NCBI GenBank assembly: GCA_963704615.1
Contig: OY969923.1
Coordinates: 310,001 to 374,000, forward strand
From: Bog-756 sp963704615
GTDB taxonomy: Bacteria > Actinomycetota > Acidimicrobiia > Acidimicrobiales > RAAP-2
Reading direction: 5' to 3'
Length of the DNA: 64,000 nt
Shown here: positions 26,239 through 34,100 of the stretch, in pieces
Layout of the letters: every line of letters begins with the position of its first letter
Numbering within the stretch: position 1 is the stretch's first letter
Position numbers and translations under genes: made by a program
Notes under the pieces: generated by a model
Seen by the model: the letters and a program-made list of their open reading frames with translations, nothing else
Databases searched by the model: none
Told to the model about the DNA's origin: nothing

Positions 26239-27037
26239 GGTGATCCGCGGTGTGTTCCGGGCCGAGCTCGTGTTGGGGGCGCTGGGTGGAGTCGTTGATC
26301 TCCTGGGCGTGGGAAAGAAGCGACCGGCCCGAGGTCTGCGAGTGGATGCGGAGCATGGTGTACGCGTCCTCCTCATTGACGCCCTCGCGTTCCATGATGA
26401 CCCCCTGGGCCTGGGCGATGACATGGCGGATTCCGAGAGCCTTCTGAAAGCGAGCCGACCGCTCCTCCCCGGTGATGTCCACCGCCGCCTCGGTCAGGAC
26501 GTTCGAGGCCTCGGTGGCAAAGATCGATGCCAGCTTCTGGTCTTCGGAGGCGAAGGCGGACGGTGCCCGCGAGTAGATGTTGAGGGCCCCGACCGGCGTC
26601 GTCCCGGCATGAAGAGGGGTGGAGAGGATGGCGTTGATTCCTAAGGCGTGGGCCTTGGGGGTGAAGGCCGGCCAACGGGACTCGGCCCGGAGGGAATCAG
26701 CGTGGAACCATCGCCCCTTGACCGAGGCATCGATGCACGGTCCTTCGCCGGTGGCGTACTGATGGGCGTCCATGTCGAGGATGGTCTGGTCACTGGCCGC
26801 CACCGTTGACAGTTGTCCGTTGCGCCGGAGCGAGACGCTCACCCCGTCGGCGCCACCCACCGTGGCCCGGGCCAGCGCCACCACCAGGCGCAGTACTCCG
26901 TCGACCACGTCCTCGTCGGAGGGGATGGCCGTGATCCTGGCCAGGCCGGGATCCTTCATTGTCGCCGGTGATCCGGCGTCGGGGGCCGGTTGGTCAGACG
27001 GCAGCCCCTGTTGCGAACGATCATCCGCCGGAGTCAT
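26231..27037 (-). CDS. GAF-ANTAR antiterminator 1
   Basis: Cytoplasmic one-component regulator of 268 residues: an N-terminal GAF sensor (about residues 50-190, with VSVSLRRNGQLSTVAASDQT and TGEGPCIDASVKGRWFHAD) followed by an RNA-binding ANTAR domain (RFQKALGIRHVIAQAQGVIM then EREGVNEEDAY). ANTAR proteins bind paired-hairpin RNA and block termination; the targets are not visible here. The start at 27037 has no ribosome site and could lie further downstream. It is divergent from a second GAF-ANTAR gene and overlaps the 83-residue gene. Confidence 0.85.
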   Translation of the reverse strand: MTPADDRSQQGLPSDQPAPDAGSPATMKDPGLARITAIPSDEDVVDGVLRLVVALARATVGGADGVSVSLRRNGQLSTVAASDQTILDMDAHQYATGEGPCIDASVKGRWFHADSLRAESRWPAFTPKAHALGINAILSTPLHAGTTPVGALNIYSRAPSAFASEDQKLASIFATEASNVLTEAAVDITGEERSARFQKALGIRHVIAQAQGVIMEREGVNEEDAYTMLRIHSQTSGRSLLSHAQEINDSTQRPQHELGPEHTADHHV

Positions 27038-27123
27038 GGGGCCGGGAGGGCACGGCCGAGGACTCGTGTCCGCGCCGCAGGCACACCATATGTCGCTGAA
27101 CCCTCGAGAGGGGAGGAACCGAC

Positions 27124-27216
27124 ATGAGGTGGTGGCCTCCCGGTTGCCGTCCCTCGCTGTCGAAGGTGATCCGAGAGTACCAGGGCGGGGCGACGCCCCG
27201 GTCCCGGGCGGGTTGA
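27124..27216 (+). CDS. Possible 30-residue leader ORF
   Basis: ATG at 27124 preceded by a strong purine-rich ribosome site (GAGAGGGGAGGAACC), encoding MRWWPPGCRPSLSKVIREYQ and ten more residues before TGA at 27214. It lies between the two divergent GAF-ANTAR genes and about 70 nt before the second. The ribosome site is far better than that of either neighbour; the peptide itself has no recognised family. It could be a leader peptide or a chance ORF. Confidence 0.3.
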   Translation: MRWWPPGCRPSLSKVIREYQGGATPRSRAG

Positions 27217-27284
27217 AACCGCGCCTGGCAGGTGAAAAGCTGACCGAAAGGTTCCGATCAGCACGACAGCGACAGGTGCTACCC

Positions 27285-28037
27285 ATGGGTGGCGAACAAA
27301 TCCCCACCACGGATCCGGGCCCGACCTCCGACCCGACCTCGGCCATCTCCCAGATGATCACCACCTTGTTCTCCGCTGGCGGCGTGCGCGAGACGGTCGA
27401 CCAGGTGATCGCCCTGGCCGTGACCACCATCGAGGGCTGCGACTACGCCGGCATCTTCATCACCGACGGGGACACGGTCTCCACCCCGATCTCGACCGAT
27501 CCGGTGGTGGCCGTGGTCGACGCCGCCCAGCACCGCACCGGCGAAGGACCCTGCCTCGATGCCATGGCCCAGGGCGTCGCCTACTACGCCGAGGACCTGG
27601 GCGACGATCCCCGATGGCCCCGTTTCGGGCCCGAAGCGCAGGAGAATGGAGTGCGCAGCCTGTTGGCGCTGCCGCTCATGGTCAACGATGCTCCCGGAGC
27701 CCTCAACCTGTACGCCCGCTACCCCCAAGCCTTCGGCATCATCGACAGGGGTCGCGGGCTGCTGCTGGCCTCGCTCGCCGGGTTGGCCTACTCCACGGCC
27801 CAGACCCACGAGGACGAAGAGCGCCGGGCCGCCAACCTCCACGCCGCCCTGGCCACCCGCGAGATGATCGGGCAGGCGCAAGGAATTCTCATGGAGCGGG
27901 AACGCATCACCGCCGATCAGGCCTTTGACATCCTGCGCCGGGCTTCCCAGCACCTGAACCTCAAGCTGCGCGACATCGCCCAGAACCTGATCGAGACGGG
28001 CGAGCGACCGGACACCGGCCCCCGAGGGGGCCAGTGA
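27285..28037 (+). CDS. GAF-ANTAR antiterminator 2
   Basis: 250-residue paralogue of the divergent neighbour. The GAF domain spans about residues 25-170 (VDQVIALAVTTIEGCDYAGI, then TGEGPCLDAMAQGVAYYAED) and the ANTAR domain about 180-240 (LHAALATREMIGQAQGILME then RERITADQAF). The two proteins share the GEGPC motif and domain order, so the locus arose by duplication with inversion. The ATG at 27285 is the first that leaves a complete GAF; the open frame continues upstream without conservation signs. Signal and RNA targets unknown. Confidence 0.85.
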   Translation: MGGEQIPTTDPGPTSDPTSAISQMITTLFSAGGVRETVDQVIALAVTTIEGCDYAGIFITDGDTVSTPISTDPVVAVVDAAQHRTGEGPCLDAMAQGVAYYAEDLGDDPRWPRFGPEAQENGVRSLLALPLMVNDAPGALNLYARYPQAFGIIDRGRGLLLASLAGLAYSTAQTHEDEERRAANLHAALATREMIGQAQGILMERERITADQAFDILRRASQHLNLKLRDIAQNLIETGERPDTGPRGGQ

Positions 28038-28101
28038 CACCCGAGCCGTCACTGACGGCGCCACCGATGGATCAGGTTGCCACTCGGCGTCCTCCTGGTT
28101 G

Positions 28102-29289
28102 ATGGCCACCTCCGGACTGGCCAAGGAGGGCCTCGCCCGCCTGCACGACATCATGGCCGGACACGTCGACACCGGCGCCCCGCCCGGCCTGGTCTCGGTC
28201 GTGAGCAGGAGGGGGGAGGTCGACTGTGAAGCCGTCGGTTCCACCGCCGTGGAGGGCGGACAACCGATCCGGTCCGACACCATCTTCCGCATCTCCTCGA
28301 TGACCAAACCCATCACCGGGGTGGCCACTCTGATCCTTCTCGAGGAGTGCGTCCTCCGACTGGACGACCCGGTCGAGCGCCTGCTGCCCGAACTGGCCGA
28401 CCGGCGGGTCGTGCGCCGCATCGATGGCCCGGTCGACGACACCGTGCCGGCCCATCGCTCCATCACCGTCCGCGATCTGCTCACGTTCCGGATGGGCTTC
28501 GGCGGGTATTTCGGGCCCTGTCCGGTCAACGATGCCGCCGCACCGCTGCAGCTGAGCGTGGGTCCGCCCCAACCGGCCCTGCCGCCCGAGCCGGACGAGT
28601 GGATGCGGCGCTTGTCCACGCTGCCGCTCATGTGCCAACCCGGGGAGCGGTGGCTGTACCACACCGGGGCCGACGTACTCGGGGTGCTCATCGCCCGCGC
28701 CTCGGGCCAGCCCTTCGAGGAGTTCCTCCGCCGGCGAATCTTCGAGCCCCTGGGCATGAAGGACACCGGCTTTTCGGTGCCCGCCGCCGACCTCGACAGG
28801 TTCGCCTCTGGCTACGCCACCGATCCCGTCACCGGAACCCTGGCCCTGTTCGATCCACCGTCGGGACAGTGGAGCACCCCGCCGGTCTTTCCCTCGGGTG
28901 GCGCGGGTCTGGTGTCGACCGCCCCCGACTTCCTGGCCTTCGCCGACATGTTGTTGCGGGGTGGCGCCCCTCTCCTGTCCCGGCCGTCGGTCGAGACCAT
29001 GACCACCGACCAGTTGACCCCCGAACAGAAGGCGGTGTCGGGATTCTTCCCCGACGACTTCGACGCCCGCGGTTGGGGCTTCTGCGTGGGCATCGCCACC
29101 CGCCGCGATCACCCGGCCGCCCAGGTCGGCCAGTACGGATGGGACGGCGGGCTCGGGACCATCTGGCGCAACGACCCGTCCGAGCAGATGGTCACCATTC
29201 TGCTGACCAACGCGGCGTGGACCACGCCCCGCCCACCGGACATCGCCCAGGACTTCCTGACCGGGGCCTACGCCTCCATCGAGGAGTGA
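28102..29289 (+). CDS. Serine beta-lactamase-family hydrolase
   Basis: 395-residue serine hydrolase of the class C beta-lactamase/esterase fold. The catalytic SxxK is SMTK (S66-K69) in FRISSMTKPITGVATLIL; the YxN-equivalent is YHTG in RWLYHTGADVLGVLIARASG, where Asn is replaced; and the third motif is near GWDGGLGTIW. No signal peptide is seen, so a cytoplasmic esterase or transacylase is more likely than antibiotic resistance. A TTG at 28099 adds one residue. It follows GAF-ANTAR 2 after 64 nt. Confidence 0.85.
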   Translation: MATSGLAKEGLARLHDIMAGHVDTGAPPGLVSVVSRRGEVDCEAVGSTAVEGGQPIRSDTIFRISSMTKPITGVATLILLEECVLRLDDPVERLLPELADRRVVRRIDGPVDDTVPAHRSITVRDLLTFRMGFGGYFGPCPVNDAAAPLQLSVGPPQPALPPEPDEWMRRLSTLPLMCQPGERWLYHTGADVLGVLIARASGQPFEEFLRRRIFEPLGMKDTGFSVPAADLDRFASGYATDPVTGTLALFDPPSGQWSTPPVFPSGGAGLVSTAPDFLAFADMLLRGGAPLLSRPSVETMTTDQLTPEQKAVSGFFPDDFDARGWGFCVGIATRRDHPAAQVGQYGWDGGLGTIWRNDPSEQMVTILLTNAAWTTPRPPDIAQDFLTGAYASIEE

Positions 29290-29311
29290 TCCCCGACGAC
29301 GTCGGTGAGGG

Positions 29312-30175
29312 TCAGCCGAGATTGTTCAGGCAGGTGTCCCCGTCGGCGTTGCTGTTGGTGCCGTCCGGACAGGTGGTGTTGCCCCAGGCGATGTTGGCCA
29401 GGGTGTTGGGGTTGGCTTCATTCATGTCGGACCCGGTCAGAGTGGCGTTGACCAGGTCGGTGTAGGTGAAGTTGGCGTTGTTGAGGACCGCGTCGGTGAG
29501 GTCGGCGCCGTCCAGGTCGGCATAGCCCAGATAGGCCGAGGTCAGGTTGGCCGAGGTCAGGGTGGCTCCCTCCAAAGACCCACCGTCGATGTCGGCCTGT
29601 TGGAGGTCGGCATTGTCCAGGTCGGCATCGTTGACCATGCCGTCGACCAATCGGACGTGGAACATGTTGGCCCCGGCCAGATCAGCGCTGCTCAGGTCGT
29701 GGCCCCCGAGACTGCAGTATTGGAGATCGACCCCGGGGCCGACGGCGTCGCAGTTGGGTCCCTGTCCCGCGACCACCTTGGCCACCGCTGACGCTCTGCC
29801 CGTGCCGGCGATGTTGGTGGCCCGGACGGTCACGTCGTAGTGCTGTCCGTTGGTCAGGGCGGTGATGGTACAGGTGGTGGCTCCGCTCGTCGAGCAGTTG
29901 GCGCCGCTGTAGGCGGTGGCGGTGTACCCGGTGATGGGAGAGCCTCCGTCAGAGTTCGGAGCCGTCCACGACACCGTGGCCCCTCCGTCGATCGGAGCGG
30001 CGGTGACCGCCTTGGGCGGGCCCGGCTTGTGGACCCTCGGCGCTTTGGCACCGGCCGGCGCGCTGACCGCGATGGCCAGAACCGAGGCAGACAGCAGCGC
30101 GGGGAGGAGAATCCTGAGGGCCTTGCCTCCCGAGGTCAGGCTGCGGCGCTGCGCCCGTTCCGTCGTGCGAACCAT
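29312..30175 (-). CDS. Secreted FN3/pentapeptide-repeat protein
   Basis: 287-residue exported protein. There is an N-terminal signal peptide (basic start, hydrophobic ILLPALLSASVLAIAVSAPA, AxA cleavage near residue 43) and a fibronectin type III domain (about residues 50-140, with PPKAVTAAPIDGGATVSWTA and GYTATAYSG). A run of pentapeptide repeats A(D/N)Lxx follows (about 150-255: ANMFH, ADLDN, ADLQQ, ANLTS, ADLDG, ADLTD, ANFTY). The repeats should form a right-handed beta-helix. Cysteine pairs flank the repeats. Probably a surface or extracellular binding protein. Confidence 0.85.
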   Translation of the reverse strand: MVRTTERAQRRSLTSGGKALRILLPALLSASVLAIAVSAPAGAKAPRVHKPGPPKAVTAAPIDGGATVSWTAPNSDGGSPITGYTATAYSGANCSTSGATTCTITALTNGQHYDVTVRATNIAGTGRASAVAKVVAGQGPNCDAVGPGVDLQYCSLGGHDLSSADLAGANMFHVRLVDGMVNDADLDNADLQQADIDGGSLEGATLTSANLTSAYLGYADLDGADLTDAVLNNANFTYTDLVNATLTGSDMNEANPNTLANIAWGNTTCPDGTNSNADGDTCLNNLG

Positions 30176-30320
30176 GGGGCACCTCCGTCCTGCCGGGGCT
30201 GGTCGTGGCCACGGCGGTTGGCTCCAGGGTAACCAGTCGGCATCGCCCGTGCTGGGCCGCCCCCGGGCGTGGGCGAGGACCCCGGTGACCAGCGCAAACT
30301 CGGGGCACGGTGACCCGCGG

Positions 30321-30393
30321 TGGTCGGGACCGGCGTCGATCCGGTGACCTCACGCTTTTCAGGCGCGCGCTCTACCAACTGAGCTACCCGACC
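30321..30393 (-). tRNA. tRNA-Phe (GAA)
   Basis: 73-nt cloverleaf on the minus strand: acceptor GGTCGGG/CCCGACC, D-arm AGCTCAGTTGGTAGAGC and anticodon loop CTGAAAA (anticodon GAA) on a 5-bp stem, with T-loop TCGATC-type. The discriminator is A at 30321. Last of three tRNAs read Glu-Asp-Phe. Confidence 0.95.
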
Positions 30394-30415
30394 TCGCCTC
30401 GGCGAACCGAGGTGG

Positions 30416-30490
30416 CGGACCTGACGGGATTTGAACCCGCGACCTCCGGCTTGACAGGCCGGCGTGCACTCCAAACTGCACCACAGGTCC
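30416..30490 (-). tRNA. tRNA-Asp (GTC)
   Basis: 75-nt minus-strand cloverleaf: acceptor GGACCTG/CAGGTCC, anticodon stem CCGGC/GCCGG around loop CTGTCAA (anticodon GTC), T-arm GCGGGTTCAAATCCCGT, discriminator G. Confidence 0.95.
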
Positions 30491-30519
30491 CCAACCAGCA
30501 CAGACGCTGGGGCGTGCCG

Positions 30520-30592
30520 CACCCCCAACGGGATTCGAACCCGTGTTACCGCCTTGAAAGGGCGGCGTCCTAGGCCGCTAGACGATGGGGGC
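30520..30592 (-). tRNA. tRNA-Glu (TTC)
   Basis: 73-nt minus-strand cloverleaf: acceptor GCCCCCA/TGGGGGT (terminal G-U pair), anticodon stem CCGCC/GGCGG around loop CTTTCAA (anticodon TTC), T-arm ACGGGTTCGAATCCCGT. First of the tRNA cluster, about 40 nt after the DUF2017 gene. Confidence 0.95.
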
Positions 30593-30631
30593 TCCAACCC
30601 GATTCAGGGCTTTTGGAGACTACCAGAGGGA

Positions 30632-31126
30632 TCACAGAGCCTCGCCGGGTCGACCTTCGTCGGGAAGGTCGGCGGCGAGGACATCGACGATGACGTACTG
30701 GAGCTGGCCGAGCAGATCGTAGAGCGCGTACTCGGGTGCCGTCGGGTCCTCGGCATCGGGCGTGGGCATGTCTTCGCTCACATCGAGGCGGGTGCCCAGC
30801 ACCAACCGCATCGACCCGATGGCGGCCAGCCAGGCATTGAGTTCCGACTCGTCCAGGAGGTCGGCGTCGGCCGTCTTGGCCGTGACCGCGAAGACCTCCT
30901 GATGGTGGTTGATCAGCGCATCGTCGACCAGGGAGCGGTACTCGCGCTCGGCACCCTGGTGGTCGTCGTCGGTGTAGGCCGGCGGGAAGAGCCGCCGGGC
31001 CATCGGGTCGTGGGGGCTGAGCCCGGGGGACAGTTCCTCGGCCATGGTCACCAGCACGGCCCGCACCCCGGGATCGAGCTTGACCACGTAGCGACCGTCC
31101 CGTCGGCGGCGGAACGGTGTGCTCAC
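30632..31126 (-). CDS. DUF2017-family protein
   Basis: 164-residue cytoplasmic protein of the DUF2017 type regularly found next to clpS in actinobacteria. It starts FRRRRDGRYVVKLDPGVRAV and has LFPPAYTDDDHQGAEREYRS, LLDESELNAWLAAIGSMRLV and an acidic region before YALYDLLGQLQYVIVDVL. The GTG start at 31126 overlaps the clpS stop by 4 nt. Function unknown; the fixed link to ClpS suggests a role with the ClpCP protease or N-degron recognition. Family assignment is from memory. Confidence 0.8.
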   Translation of the reverse strand: MSTPFRRRRDGRYVVKLDPGVRAVLVTMAEELSPGLSPHDPMARRLFPPAYTDDDHQGAEREYRSLVDDALINHHQEVFAVTAKTADADLLDESELNAWLAAIGSMRLVLGTRLDVSEDMPTPDAEDPTAPEYALYDLLGQLQYVIVDVLAADLPDEGRPGEAL

Positions 31127-31464
31127 CCGGACTGCTCCATGGTGGCCCACAACCCGTGCTCGTGGAGGCGGTAGACATCGAGCTCGGCTCGCTCCCGGGT
31201 TCCCGAGGACACCACCGCCCGCCCTTTGTAGTGCACGTCCAGCATCAGCTTGGTGGCCTTCTCCTTCGAGTAGCCGAAGAGCTTCTGGAGAACGTAGGTC
31301 ACGAACGACATCAGGTTGATGGGGTCGTTCCAGACGATGACCAGCCACGGCCGGTCGGTGCTGGTCGACTCGTCGAACTCGGTTCGTTGGGCCTCCTCGG
31401 GCAGGACCTCGGTCTGTCGGGCCCGGGCCGCGACCCGGGCCAAGGGCGCGGTCGATGTCGTCAT
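31123..31464 (-). CDS. clpS: ClpS adaptor
   Basis: N-degron adaptor that delivers substrates to ClpC/ClpA (113 residues). The core has RPWLVIVWNDPINLMSFVTY, LQKLFGYSKEKATKLMLDVH and KGRAVVSSGTRERAE; the Asn-Asp pair and the VH segment line the N-degron pocket. A 30-residue flexible N-terminus precedes it, as in other ClpS proteins. The ATG at 31464 overlaps the ctaA stop by 4 nt, linking it to ctaA and DUF2017 in one transcript. Confidence 0.92.
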   Translation of the reverse strand: MTTSTAPLARVAARARQTEVLPEEAQRTEFDESTSTDRPWLVIVWNDPINLMSFVTYVLQKLFGYSKEKATKLMLDVHYKGRAVVSSGTRERAELDVYRLHEHGLWATMEQSG

Positions 31465-32435
31465 ACCGGCTCCCGCACCGGGTGGACCCCGATGGCGGCC
31501 GGGGTCCCCGACGCGGCAGTGCCCGGTGTGCCGTCGCTCACGGTTCCCTCGGCCGACTCCGGGAGGTGGTCGGACAGGCCGTGGTGGAACCAGAGGGTGG
31601 TGGCCCACACCATGGAGGCCCCGAAGACGTGGATGCCGACCAGCACCGCCGGCAGGTGGGTGAAGAACTGGGTGTAGCCGATGATGCCCTGGACGACCAT
31701 GACCGCCAGCAGGACGCGGCCGGCATCTTGGACGCGGGCGGGCGCGTTGGTGCGCCACAGCACCCACAGCAGCGCCAGCAGCACCGCCACCGCGGTGAGG
31801 ACGATCTCGGCGTGGATGCGGGTCATGTCCTCGAGCCCGAGGGGGATGCGCTTGGCCCCCTTGCCTCCGGCGTGGGGGCCGGTTCCGGTGGTGGCCGCCC
31901 CGGCGGCGAGCACCACGGCGATGACGACGACCAGCGTCCGGCTGAGGGCCCGCGCCCCGCGGCTGACCACCAGCGTGCCCCGCTCCGGCCCGTGGCCGGC
32001 CTCGAGGGTCAGGATCACAGCCACGGCCAGCAGGGCCATCCCCACCAAAAAGTGGGTCATGACCACGTAGGCGTTGAGCTTGGAGTACACCACGAAGGCG
32101 CCGATCACCGCCTCGCCGAGGACGCCGGCGATGAGTCCGGCGGACAGGATCCGGAGGTCACGGCGGGCCGGCCGGCGCAGGAACGAGGCCACCACGGTGA
32201 CCAGACAGGTGACGACGAGGACGAACACCACCACCCGGTTGCCGAACTCGACCAGGGCGTGCAGCCGCAGGGGTGGGGTCAGGTGGTGCTGGGAACAGGT
32301 CGGCCAGTCGGGGCAGCCCAGACCCGAGTCGGACAGGCGGACGGCGGCCCCGGTGACGATGTTGAGCACCACCATGGCCAGGGTGAAGCGGCAGAGGAGG
32401 AGGAAGGGGCGAGGGCCGATTCGCAGGGAGGACAC
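31461..32435 (-). CDS. ctaA: Heme A synthase (COX15/CtaA family)
   Basis: Membrane enzyme oxidising heme O to heme A for cytochrome c oxidase (324 residues, about eight transmembrane helices). Motifs are TGAAVRLSDSGLGCPDWPTC, with the extracellular cysteine pair, and heme-ligand histidines in LHALVEFGNR, MTHFLVG, RIHAEIV and GIHVFGASMVW. The C-terminal 40 residues are Thr/Pro-rich and cytoplasmic. It is divergent from ctaB, the preceding enzyme of the pathway. Confidence 0.94.
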   Translation of the reverse strand: MSSLRIGPRPFLLLCRFTLAMVVLNIVTGAAVRLSDSGLGCPDWPTCSQHHLTPPLRLHALVEFGNRVVVFVLVVTCLVTVVASFLRRPARRDLRILSAGLIAGVLGEAVIGAFVVYSKLNAYVVMTHFLVGMALLAVAVILTLEAGHGPERGTLVVSRGARALSRTLVVVIAVVLAAGAATTGTGPHAGGKGAKRIPLGLEDMTRIHAEIVLTAVAVLLALLWVLWRTNAPARVQDAGRVLLAVMVVQGIIGYTQFFTHLPAVLVGIHVFGASMVWATTLWFHHGLSDHLPESAEGTVSDGTPGTAASGTPAAIGVHPVREPV

Positions 32436-32529
32436 CGTCTCCGTATGGTATCGGCCGGGCCGGGTGGGACGCCTGGGGCCAGCGGTCCGCAGCCGTCGCT
32501 GCGCTTGGGATCCGACGGGGTGCCGGTAC

Positions 32530-32535
32530 TAGTGT
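32530..32535 (+). promoter_or_regulatory. -10 element of ctaB (leaderless-type)
   Basis: TAGTGT ends 7 nt before the ctaB ATG at 32543, within the 107-nt divergent region shared with ctaA. No Shine-Dalgarno is visible. Confidence 0.4.
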
Positions 32536-32542
32536 TGCGGCA

Positions 32543-33448
32543 ATGGCGCTACCCGCGGCGTTCCTGCCCCGTCGCCAGATGGTGGCATCCCGGGTCGGCT
32601 CCTATGTGGCGCTGACCAAGCCGCGGATCATCGAGCTCCTGCTGGTCACCACCCTGCCCACCATGATCGTGGCCAAGCGGGGACTCCCTTCGGTCTGGTT
32701 GATCCTGGCCACCCTGCTCGGCGGCGCCCTGGCCGCCGGCGGGGCCAACGCCCTCAACATGTTCGTCGACCGGGACATCGACAAGCTGATGCATCGGACC
32801 CGCAAGCGCCCGCTGGTCACCGGGGCGGTGACTCCCGGCAACGCGCTGATCTTCGCAATCGCCCTCGAGGTGGTGGCCTTCGTCGAGCTGTGGGGGTGGG
32901 TCAACCTGCTGTCGGCGGCGCTGGCCGTGTCGGCCACCCTCTTCTATGTGTTCGTCTACACCTTGTGGCTCAAGCGCACGTCGAGCCAGAACATCGTCAT
33001 CGGCGGCGCCGCCGGCGCGGTGCCCGTGCTGGTCGGGTGGGCGGCGGTGACCGACAGCCTGACGTGGACGCCTCTGGTCCTGTTCGCCATCATCTTCGTG
33101 TGGACGCCGCCCCACTTCTGGGCGCTGGCCGTCAAGTACAAGGACGACTACCAGGCGGCCAGCGTCCCCATGCTGCCGGCGGTGGCCACCTTCAAACGCA
33201 CCGCGGCCGAGATCTTCTTCTACAGCGTGATCCTGGTCGGGGTGTCGCTCCTGCTCGCCGCGGTGGCCCACCTCGGGGTGATCTACGTGGTGTCGGCCTC
33301 GGTGCTCGGCCTGGTGTTTTTGGCCATGGCCCTCCGGCTGTGGCGCCGGGCCACCCCCAAAGCGGCCATGCAGTTGTTCAGCTACTCGATCACCTACCTG
33401 ACCCTCCTCTTCGTGCTGATGGCGGTCGACATCTTCACCAAGCATTGA
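32543..33448 (+). CDS. ctaB: Protoheme IX farnesyltransferase (heme O synthase)
   Basis: UbiA-type membrane prenyltransferase turning heme B into heme O (301 residues, nine hydrophobic segments). The prenyl-diphosphate motif NMFVDRDIDKLMHRTRKRPL and the second Asp-rich loop KYKDDYQAASVPMLP are intact, together with LTKPRIIELLLVTTLPTM at the N-terminus. Divergent from ctaA and followed, with a 4-nt overlap, by a thioredoxin-like gene. Confidence 0.95.
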   Translation: MALPAAFLPRRQMVASRVGSYVALTKPRIIELLLVTTLPTMIVAKRGLPSVWLILATLLGGALAAGGANALNMFVDRDIDKLMHRTRKRPLVTGAVTPGNALIFAIALEVVAFVELWGWVNLLSAALAVSATLFYVFVYTLWLKRTSSQNIVIGGAAGAVPVLVGWAAVTDSLTWTPLVLFAIIFVWTPPHFWALAVKYKDDYQAASVPMLPAVATFKRTAAEIFFYSVILVGVSLLLAAVAHLGVIYVVSASVLGLVFLAMALRLWRRATPKAAMQLFSYSITYLTLLFVLMAVDIFTKH

Positions 33449-34026
33449 GCGAGTCGCCCGCCCCTCGGCGGTTGCGTGCCCTCATCATCGGAGTGGTGAT
33501 CGCCGCCGCCCTGGCCATCGTCTTGTTCGTCGGCCTGGGCACCACCTCGGGCACCGGTCCCGGATCCGGCCCGGTGGTGCCGGTGGGCGCCCTGGCCCCC
33601 GGCTTCACCCTCCCGGCGTTGACCGGAGGGGGCACGGTCGATCTCGACGCCCTCGGCCGCGACCGTCATCGCCCGGTGGTGCTCAACTTCTTCGCCTCCT
33701 GGTGCGTGCCCTGCCAGAAGGAGACCCCTCTTCTGGCCCAGACCGCCGACGCCCAACGGGCCAAAGGGTCGACAGTCCAGTTCATCGGGGTGGACGTGGC
33801 CGATCAACCCTCGGCCGCCATCCCCTTCGTCCACAGCAACGGGGTGACCTATCCGGTCGGGAACGACGCCGACCTGAAGGTCACCTCCGGCCTCTACGGG
33901 TTGAACGGCGAGCCCAACACCTTCTTCATCGACGGGTCCGGTTACGTCCTTGGCCACGTCATCGGGGCGGTGACCCAGCCCGAGCTGCAGGGGTGGCTGC
34001 ACCGGCTGGCCGGGGCCGCCGGCTAG
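33445..34026 (+). CDS. Membrane-anchored TlpA/ResA-like thioredoxin
   Basis: 193-residue extracytoplasmic thiol-disulfide protein. There is an N-terminal membrane anchor (about residues 10-32, LRALIIGVVIAAALAIVLFVG), then a thioredoxin fold with redox motif WCVPC in VLNFFASWCVPCQKETPLLA and cis-Pro region GEPNTFFIDGSG. The TTG start at 33445 overlaps the ctaB stop (TTGA); it is inferred from this coupling. Next to ctaA/ctaB it probably keeps cytochrome or oxidase cysteines reduced. Confidence 0.88.
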   Translation: MSESPAPRRLRALIIGVVIAAALAIVLFVGLGTTSGTGPGSGPVVPVGALAPGFTLPALTGGGTVDLDALGRDRHRPVVLNFFASWCVPCQKETPLLAQTADAQRAKGSTVQFIGVDVADQPSAAIPFVHSNGVTYPVGNDADLKVTSGLYGLNGEPNTFFIDGSGYVLGHVIGAVTQPELQGWLHRLAGAAG

Positions 34027-34027
34027 G

Positions 34028-34084
34028 GCGCCCGTCGGCGCCCACCCTGCGCCCGTCGGCGCCCACCCTGCGCCCGTCGGCGCC
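34028..34084. repeat. Tandem 21-bp repeat
   Basis: Two perfect 21-bp units (34028-34048, 34049-34069) and a partial third (34070-34084) of GCGCCCGTCGGCGCCCACCCT, between the convergent tlpA-like and ABC permease genes. Each unit holds a GGCGCC palindrome. It may be simple slippage or transcript-end structure. Confidence 0.8.
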
Positions 34085-34100
34085 GGTCGGCACCGGGGGT

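Noticed and set aside
27038..27284. ANTAR-target double hairpin between the GAF-ANTAR genes
   Set aside because: Only short stems (for example GGGGC/GCCCC near 27187) were found, without the paired six-base loops known for ANTAR targets.
28102..29289. Antibiotic-resistance beta-lactamase
   Set aside because: No signal peptide and an altered Tyr-x-Asn motif; it fits the general esterase-like serine hydrolases better.
34028..34084. Possible CRISPR-like array
   Set aside because: Units are contiguous without spacers and only about 2.7 copies exist; a simple tandem repeat. No CRISPR array was seen anywhere in the window.
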